From: Antedon mediterranea
Taxonomy: Eukaryota; Echinodermata; Crinoidea; Comatulida; Antedonidae
Reading direction: 5' to 3'
NCBI RefSeq assembly: GCF_964355755.1
Contig: NC_092677.1
Location: 24,832,101-24,896,100 of the forward strand
DNA: 64,000 nt
Part shown: positions 57,372 through 64,000 of the stretch, piece after piece
Layout: each line of letters opens with the position of its first letter
How positions within the stretch are numbered: the first letter of the stretch is position 1
Position numbers and translations under genes: made by a program
The notes under the pieces: model-generated
Told to the model about the DNA's origin: nothing
Seen by the model: only the letters and a program-made list of their open reading frames with translations
Databases searched by the model: none

Positions 57372-59175
57372 AATAGCTATACTGAGTATATACACTCTCA
57401 CGTACATGGAATCTTAATAGCTATACCGAGTATATACACTCTCACGTACATGGAATCTTAATAGCTATACTGAGTATATACACTCTCACGTACATGGAAT
57501 CTTAATAGCTATACTGAGTATATACACTATCACGTACATGGAATCTTAATAGCTATACTGAGTATACACACTCTCACGTACATGGAATCTTAATAGCTAT
57601 ACTGAGTATATACACTCTCACGTACATGGAATCTTAATAGCTATACTGAGTATATACACTCTCACGTACATGGAATCTTAATAGCTATACTGAGTATACA
57701 CACTCTCACGTACATGGAATCTTAATAGCTATACTGAGTATACACACTCTCACGTACATGGAATCTTAATAGCTATACTGAGTATATACACTCTCACGTA
57801 CATGGAATCTTAATAGCTATACTGAGTATATACACTCTCACGTACATGGAATCTTAATAGCTATACTGAGTATATACACTCTCACGTACATGGAATCTTA
57901 ATAGCTATACTGAGTATACACACTCTCACGTACATGGAATCTTAATAGCTATACTAAGTATATACACTCTCACGTACATGGAATCTTAATAGCTATACTG
58001 AGTATATACACTCTCACGTACATGGAATCTTAATAGCTATACTGAGTATATACACTCTCACGTACATGGAATCTTAATAGCTATACTGAGTATATACACT
58101 CTCACGTACATGGAATCTTAATAGCTATACTGAGTATATACACTCTCACGTACATGGAATCTTAATAGCTATACTGAGTATATACACTCTCACGTACATG
58201 GAATCTTAATAGCTATACTGAGTATATACACTCTCACGTACATGGAATCTTAATAGCTATACTGAGTATATACACTCTCACGTACATGGAATCTTAATAG
58301 CTATACTGAGTATACACACTCTCACGTACATGGCATCTTAATAGCTATACTGAGTATATACACTCTCACGTACATGGAATCTTAATAGCTATACTGAGTA
58401 TACACACTCTCACGTACATGGAATCTTAATAGCTATACTGAGTATATACACTCTCACGTACATGGAATCTTAATAGCTATACTGAGTATATACACTCTCA
58501 CGTACATGGAATCTTAATAGCTATACTGAGTATATACACTCTCACGTACATGTAATCTTAATAGCTATACTGAGTATATACACTCTCACGTACATGGAAT
58601 CTTAATAGCTATACTGAGTATACACACTCTCACGTACATGGAATCTTAATAGCTATACTGAGTATATACACTCTCACGTACATGGAATCTTAATAGCTAT
58701 ACTGAGTATATACACTCTCACGTACACGTAATCTTAATAGCTATACTGAGTATATACACTCTCACGTACATGGAATCTTAATAGCTATACTGAGTATATA
58801 CACTCTCACGTACATGGAATCTTAATAGCTATACTGAGTATACACACTCTCACGTACATGGAATCTTAATAGCTATACTGAGTATATACACTCTCACGTA
58901 CATGGAATCTTAATAGCTATACTGAGTATACACACTCTCACGTACATGGAATCTTAATAGCTATACTGAGTATATACACTCTCACGTACATGGAATCTTA
59001 ATAGCTATACTGAGTATACACACTCTCACGTACATGGAATCTTAATAGCTATACTGAGTATACACACTCTCACGTACATGGAATCTTAATAGCTATACTG
59101 AGTATACACACTCTCACGTACATGGAATCTTAATAGCTATACTGAGTATACACACTCTCACGTACATGGAATCTT
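57372..59175. repeat. 44-bp satellite, 41 head-to-tail copies
   Basis: Exactly 41 units of 44 bp starting AATAGCTATACTGAGTATAT and ending CACGTACATGGAATCTT, with no length change between copies. The main variation is one position (GTATATAC versus GTATACAC). B-type (GTATACAC) units cluster at the right end, where the last four are all B. Rare single changes occur (ACCGAG in unit 2, CTATC in unit 4, ACTAAG in unit 14, GGCATC in unit 22, TGTAATC in unit 27, ACACGTAATC in unit 31). Confidence 0.95.
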
Positions 59176-59741
59176 AATTTCCTTTCTGAATAAATCCTTT
59201 TGTTAATTATTTGCAAAATTTGTTTTTATAACTATCAATTTATATTAGACAATTTCAAGTAATTGTTCTTACTATAAACATTGTATAAAGAATTATAATC
59301 AAATAAACCCAAATAAAATGCCAACAACTATAAAAGGTTTTTACATAAAACTAATTACTGCAACAGATACTTATATTTATTAAGTTAATATACAATACCT
59401 TTACATTAGAATTCCTAGGCTAAAATCACAAAAACCGCAAGACCAAAACAAGGCTAGAATCCCAATTTAAATTAAATTTCAAATGAAAACAATCAGAAAC
59501 TAAGTTGATAGAGTTTTATATTGTAATGCGTAGTAGTGTAGTACTGTATAATTAAAAAGTGCGTCTCGAATTAGAATTATCGAAGATAGAAAAGTATGGT
59601 ATAACAATAAAAACAGTGAAGTTTAAACGGAATAAATAATAGCCGTCTTGGAAAATGTATGTTTAAATGTTATAGCGCCATCTATACTAAACCTCTCGAT
59701 ATTTCATTTCATAAGTTTTGCAGATATAATAATGTGACAAA
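59176..59741. other. Intergenic between satellite and array copy 12; no gene seen
   Basis: AT-rich 3' flank of copy 12. The block around TATAGCGCCATCTATACTAA (59672) matches TATAGCGCCCTCTATAATAA (49959), the 3' flank of copy 9, so duplicated units include the downstream side as well. Confidence 0.5.
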
Positions 59742-60617
59742 TCAAACTTCGTTTTTTTTCCAAAGCATAAAGCTCATCCTTAGATTCATCTGGTGCCACC
59801 AATGATAATTTGCATCCAAATCATCCAGAGCTCCATCATCTTCAATGGAAAATTCCTGGTGGAAAGATTTCGACAAGCGCATAAAATCTGCACCTATGGC
59901 AATACGTTCAAAGATTTCAGTAGAACCACCGCCACTATTGTCTCCGTAGATCAAGTACGTATTTGGAGCTGCGTTACGCAGGAGATCTGTCAGGTTTTGC
60001 TCAAAGTTTGGCAATCCTGTAACTGCGCTTACAAACTTGAAGAGCAGTATAAATTTCGCTTCAGCAACATGTCTTGTTATATCTTCTCTTAACGGGTCAT
60101 TTATATCATGTGGATAGTACAACGTCGTTGCGATGCGATCAACGTCATCCAAATTATCCCGAATGACATCATTGGCTTGACACCATCCATCAGTGTATTT
60201 ATCAATAATGATTGCATCAATAGCCAATTGTTGGATGTCTCCATTTTCTTGCATGAAATCTCGCATGAATCTACAAAATCCAATTACATCAGTTCCTGGA
60301 CCTCCTCCAATGGAGCAAACCTTCAGAGGGAACCGAGGTTGTTGATCGTCATTATCTTGGTTTAAACAATCAGGAGGTAAATTCAACCTGTCAAGTCCAT
60401 ACTTCACCGAATGACAAAGAGATGAAAAATACAGATACACATATGCTGCTGCGTATTCAGGCTGGTTATAATTAATTTCAACATGGTCTGGATTATTGTA
60501 TGCTTCAATCAAATTCGATATGATATTAGGCATTTGCAAAGCTAATTCGTTATTGTCAATAATAAACATTAAATCTTGATGAGCACCAGCAGCAATTTCT
60601 TGAACTGATTTTGCCAT
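59742..60617 (-). CDS. Methyltransferase-like protein, array copy 12 (intact)
   Basis: 291 aa from MAKSVQEIAAGAHQDL; the frame extends further upstream, but that part shows no homology. Motif I VCSIGGGPGTD is at 100-110, with DAIIIDKYTDGW, HDINDP, FILLFKFVSAVTGL, FEQNLTDLLRNA, TYLIYGDN and MSFMLWKKN. YQAAY is changed to YAAAY. It is closest to copies 8-10 in the N-terminus and to the truncated copy 9 in the C-terminal half and 3' flank. It is apparently the only full-length survivor of that sub-lineage. No clear TATA box at the usual distance. Confidence 0.8.
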   Translation of the reverse strand: MAKSVQEIAAGAHQDLMFIIDNNELALQMPNIISNLIEAYNNPDHVEINYNQPEYAAAYVYLYFSSLCHSVKYGLDRLNLPPDCLNQDNDDQQPRFPLKVCSIGGGPGTDVIGFCRFMRDFMQENGDIQQLAIDAIIIDKYTDGWCQANDVIRDNLDDVDRIATTLYYPHDINDPLREDITRHVAEAKFILLFKFVSAVTGLPNFEQNLTDLLRNAAPNTYLIYGDNSGGGSTEIFERIAIGADFMRLSKSFHQEFSIEDDGALDDLDANYHWWHQMNLRMSFMLWKKNEV

Positions 60618-62083
60618 CTTGCACAAACAAATCGTATTGGTAATTGATAACGATAAAGATGTCAGTTTTTCAAAATATGTAAAATACAGTATTCTCGGGA
60701 TGCTAAGTGTATGCTTGTGTACGCTGTATGCCCAAAATACAATCTGGTGACTCTGTAGCCAGGTGACGCCTAAAACTGATGAAACTTTTACACTGAATTG
60801 AACATCAATCGACAATTCTATTAGAATAACAATCAAAAATGGTTTTATTTGTCAAGTTTATTCATACATTAATGTGCATTAGGCCGTATAACAAAAATAC
60901 TAATTGCTTAGCGTCGCCTCCCCAACCAAAGAAATCAATATACCTGTAGGAGAGTACAGAACAATGTGAACACTGAACAAATCAACAGATAATGCTGACT
61001 CCATTGTCTTCAGTGGAAATGTGTGTGAAGAAGTAAGAAAAAGCTGGTGCTGGTGCTTTACAAGAGTGGTATACGTGATACTAACACAAGAAATAGATGC
61101 CATGGCGTCATATGGATGATAGTTTATTCATAATAATATATTAAATATATTATCATATATCAATATAAAAAACATCTGAAAACTCTGAATGAATTAGCTG
61201 GTGATACTGGTGCTATGGTAGAACAACTATTTTAATACTAAGTTGTAATGTGAATTTGATACATACATTTTAACTTTTTGATGTCATTTTTATATTTAAT
61301 ATTGTAATTTTATTTGGCTGCAAATGTATTTAACTTGTTCAAAAATAAAGATACTATGATATTTAATGCACAGAAACAAGTCGAATAAAACATAAATGCT
61401 GTTTTAGTTGTGAATTACAGTACAGTATTTAATAACAATTTTACCGATATCGAGTAGTGATATTGTCAAACATAAGAGTTCTTAAAAAATTCCACTTTCA
61501 CACAGAATTTAGGCGCTTACAAAATTGACTACAACCATCTAAAATCTACTTTCTAAATTTTAAATATCCAATTTAATTAAAATATGTCAAACACAAATTT
61601 GCAGTAAAAATGATACATGGTTACGATAAAAAAAAAAGATATCGAAATTATACACACAAAAATAACAGCAATTGCACAAAACGAGCAGGATAAAAGCAGA
61701 TACAATGAATACAACTAAAGAGCAAAGAGCTATAACTTGAGACAATACACAATGGTAGTCACAGAAACGTCGATCGAAGGAATTTAAATATATTGTAAAT
61801 TGTTACACTTGGAAACCTCTAATAAATCCGCCATAAATTCAATTTAAAAGGCAATACATTCAATAAACTAAGACGTTTTGGAAAAAAGAAAACAACATAT
61901 GCCACTACCAAATAAAAGCAAGCTCGGATTTTGTTTCATATTTTGTAAAATGGGCCTAAAATATATTTTTAAGGAGACAATATACTTTATCAATGTTAAA
62001 CCTAACAACGAATGAATGTATTTTTCCCAATGCTTCCTTTAGTTGAAAGCTAGGCCTACTCAAAAGATGCAACAACATATATC
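60618..62083. other. Intergenic between array copies 12 and 13; flank repeat
   Basis: 61370-61790 is a third copy of the flank repeat (words AATTACAGTACAGTATTTAA, TTTACCGATATCGAGTA and AATTTGCAGTAAAAATG). 60940-61090 resembles 56050-56170. The frame at 60900-61103 is not supported. Confidence 0.6.
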
Positions 62084-63784
62084 TTAATCAACTATTAATT
62101 GTTTTTGACAAATCATAAATATCATCTTTACCCTCTTTTGGTGGTAATACGTATACTCCACATCAAGATTATTATGTTCTTCATCTGTTGGAATTCGGCT
62201 TTCCACGGTCATGTACTCTTGAACTCTTCTAAATCCTGCTCCAATGGCAATTACTTCGAATTCGTGACAACGTCGACGACTATTGTCTCCATAGACCAAG
62301 TACGAACCTTGCCTTGCACGACTGAGGAGGGCTTTCATGTTTACCTTAAAATAAGGCAATTGGTCCACTGCGCTTACAAACTTGATCAGTAGAATAACCT
62401 TTGCATTAGCGACAGATTGTAACACGGCATTTGTTGGTTGGTCGTTTATATCATATCTAATGTACTGTTGCATATCGATTTGACCAGCTTCGTTTACAAC
62501 GGCTTCCGGGACTTGATTCCAGACTTGATTCCAGACTTGCTGCCAGACTTGCTGCCATTCACTGTATTTGTCAATAACCGTTGCATTAAGAACCAATCTT
62601 CGGTTTATCCCACGTAAAATTAAGTACCTATAAAATCCAAGTACATCAGTTCCCGGACCTCCTCCGATAGAACAAACATTCAGCCTTAACGGTTCTTCCG
62701 GTCTTCCCGGTACATTTTCAAAAAAAGTATTTACATCTAAATTAAACTTGTCAAGTCCATATTTAACCGAATGACAAAGAGCTGGAAAATACAGAAACAT
62801 ATATGCAGCTTGGTACCTGTTGTTGTCATATGGAACTTGTAGATTGTGTCTTCGCCAGCTTTTACTGTGTGCATTAGACAAAAAGGTTAAAACACCACGA
62901 ATTATATTTAAACGTTCAGGGTCATCCATTAAAAATAAATGTTGATGTACAACAACAGCAATTTGTTGCGGTTGCACCAGGTCTGCTGGTTGCACCGGGT
63001 CTGCTGGTTGCACTGGGTCTGCTGGTTGCACCGGGTCTGCTGGTTGCACCGGGTCTGCTGGTTGCACCGGGTCTGCTGGTTGCACCGGGTCTGCTGGTTG
63101 CACCGGGTCTGCTGGTTGCACCGGGTCTGCTGGTTGCACCGGGTCTGCTGGTTGCACCGGGTCTGGTTGTTGCACCGGGTCTGGTTGTTGCACCGGGTCT
63201 GGTTGTTGCACCGGGTCTGGTTGTTGCACCGGGTCTGGTTGTTGCACCGGGTCTGGTTGTTGCACCGGGTCTGGTTGTTGCACCGGGTCTGCTTGTTGCA
63301 CCGGGTCTGCTTGTTGCACCGGGTCTGCTTGTTGCACCGGGTCTGCTTGTTGCACCGGGTCTGCTTGTTGCACCGGGTCTGGTTGTTGCACTGGGTCTGC
63401 TTGTTGCACTGGGTCTGGTTGTTGCACCGGGTCTGCTTGTTGCACTGGGTCTGCTTGTTGCACTGGGTCTGCTTGTTGCACTGGGTCTGCTTGTTGCACT
63501 GGGTCTGGTTGTTGCACTGGGTCTGCTTGTTGCACTGGGTCTGGTTGTTGCACCGGGTCTGCTGGTTGCACCGGGTCTGGTTGTTGCACCGGGTCTGGTT
63601 GTTGCACTGGGTCTGCTTGTTGCACTGGGTCTGGTTGTTGCACTGGGTCTGGTTGTTGCACCGGGTCTGCTGGTTGCACCCGTTCGACTGGTGCTTCCGC
63701 CCGATTTCCATCATTATTTAAGTTCAAACCCTCTAGACCACCGACAATATGTTCTATCTGATCATCACCTCGTTGTTCCGCCAT
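62084..63784 (-). CDS. Methyltransferase-like protein, array copy 13, with about 39 N-terminal hexapeptide repeats
   Basis: 566 aa from the ATG at 63784 (MAEQRGDDQI). A short head with GLEGLNLNNDGN, shared with copy 11, is followed at about 36-269 by some 39 hexapeptides: mixed VQQPDP and VQQADP, then a block of VQPADP. The core then begins: YQAAYMFLYF (about 324-333), VCSIGGGPGTD (about 370-380), NATVIDKYSEW, an extra in-frame tandem QVWQQVWNQVWNQV, RYDINDQPT, VILLIKFVSAV, SYLVYGDN (Arg-rich after it) and MIFMICQKQ (Trp of FMLWKK replaced). The repeat head should be an extended, acidic, disordered arm, and is likely length-polymorphic between individuals. The core looks intact. Confidence 0.8.
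   Translation of the reverse strand: MAEQRGDDQIEHIVGGLEGLNLNNDGNRAEAPVERVQPADPVQQPDPVQQPDPVQQADPVQQPDPVQQPDPVQPADPVQQPDPVQQADPVQQPDPVQQADPVQQADPVQQADPVQQADPVQQPDPVQQADPVQQPDPVQQADPVQQADPVQQADPVQQADPVQQADPVQQPDPVQQPDPVQQPDPVQQPDPVQQPDPVQQPDPVQQPDPVQPADPVQPADPVQPADPVQPADPVQPADPVQPADPVQPADPVQPADPVQPADPVQPADLVQPQQIAVVVHQHLFLMDDPERLNIIRGVLTFLSNAHSKSWRRHNLQVPYDNNRYQAAYMFLYFPALCHSVKYGLDKFNLDVNTFFENVPGRPEEPLRLNVCSIGGGPGTDVLGFYRYLILRGINRRLVLNATVIDKYSEWQQVWQQVWNQVWNQVPEAVVNEAGQIDMQQYIRYDINDQPTNAVLQSVANAKVILLIKFVSAVDQLPYFKVNMKALLSRARQGSYLVYGDNSRRRCHEFEVIAIGAGFRRVQEYMTVESRIPTDEEHNNLDVEYTYYHQKRVKMIFMICQKQLIVD
62966..63680 (-). repeat. Coding 18-bp minisatellite in array copy 13
   Basis: About 39 units GTTGCACCGGGTCTGSTK on the plus strand. 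Variants form blocks (CTGCTG, then CTGGTT, then CTGCTT, with ACTGGG for ACCGGG), consistent with stepwise expansion by slippage or unequal exchange. No unit contains a stop in three frames, so long spurious frames (62929-63714 minus, 62939-63721 plus) cross it. Confidence 0.9.
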
Positions 63785-63806
63785 CTTCCACAAACAAATG
63801 AGTGTT

Positions 63807-63816
63807 TTTTATTATA
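63807..63816 (-). promoter_or_regulatory. TATA-like box of array copy 13
   Basis: TATAATAAAA with first T 32 bp before the ATG at 63784, in the same context as copy 11. Confidence 0.4.
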
Positions 63817-64000
63817 ACAATAAAATGTCGGTTTCTCCAGAATACAAACTAAAGTATTTTGGATGATTCGAAGATTATTAATGTTCAAGAACACACTGCT
63901 GTATGCACAAAATGCAATCTGATGAGCAGACAAAAATGATTTGCGCACTTACAATTTCACACGGCAATGATTAATGACTTCAAAAAACGTAAATTCTATT
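63817..64000. other. Upstream flank of array copy 13, duplicate of 55788-55970
   Basis: AATGTCGGTTTCTCCAGAAT and ATGATTCGAAGATTATTAAT match the flank of copy 11 with few changes. The window ends inside this repeat, so the array may continue beyond. Confidence 0.7.

Noticed and set aside
57372-59175. CRISPR-like regular 44-bp array
   Set aside because: Whole units are identical with no variable spacers; a tandem satellite.
62929-63721. Long open frames of CNNQTR-type (minus) and LHRVCWL-type (plus) repeats
   Set aside because: They are alternate-frame readings of the 18-bp minisatellite coding VQQPDP in array copy 13; no unit has a stop in those frames.

Overview
This window is animal nuclear DNA. 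It is AT-rich, has spliced genes with GT-AG introns, and is dense with short inverted-repeat elements, non-LTR retrotransposon pieces and mini/microsatellites. A three-SRCR-domain receptor, an alpha carbonic anhydrase and the very frequent palindromic octamer TAGGCCTA fit a marine invertebrate deuterostome; an echinoderm is my best guess, but the taxon cannot be fixed from sequence alone.

Left third (about 1-20.7 kb): three ordinary multi-exon host genes whose splice phases all close. An aldo-keto reductase (minus, 7 exons, 333 aa, 2235-5574) stands head to head with a type I membrane receptor (plus, 6 coding exons, 448 aa, 6924-9882: signal peptide, three six-Cys SRCR domains, TM helix, PPSY tail). 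A catalytically complete cytosolic-type carbonic anhydrase follows (minus, 8 exons, 273 aa, 12372-20575), with a textbook TATA/Inr promoter. Its 5.4 kb first intron holds an antisense, 5'-truncated, frameshifted LINE and a TIR element carrying a tRNA-like A-box/B-box pair.

Middle (20.7-24.9 kb): no gene; a hot spot of nested, nearly palindromic MITEs.

Right part (24.9-64 kb): a one-directional tandem array, all on the minus strand, of at least 13 gene-sized loci plus four relics of one gene family. I do not recognise the family by name. Each intact copy is a single exon of about 270-305 aa. It has an N-terminal helical segment (YQAAY...YF), a class I SAM-methyltransferase-like motif I (SIGGGPGTD), an acidic beta-2 motif (ATIIDKY), a beta-4 strand (ILLFKFVSAV), a beta-5 strand ending in YGDN and a last strand FMLWKK. 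Ten copies are open. One has a premature stop, one has lost its N-terminus including motif I, and one is split inside the GGGPG codons by a 929-bp long-TIR element with a 9-bp target duplication. Two copies carry expanding N-terminal Pro/Gln/Asp repeats (7-mers in one, about 39 hexapeptides in the other). Most copies have a TATA-like box only about 29-48 bp upstream of the ATG, implying almost no 5' leader. The array also holds a 1.6 kb recent segmental duplication, a 44-bp x 41 satellite and decayed LINEs. This intronless, rapidly duplicating and decaying methyltransferase-like cluster, next to intron-rich host genes, is the most unusual thing in the window.
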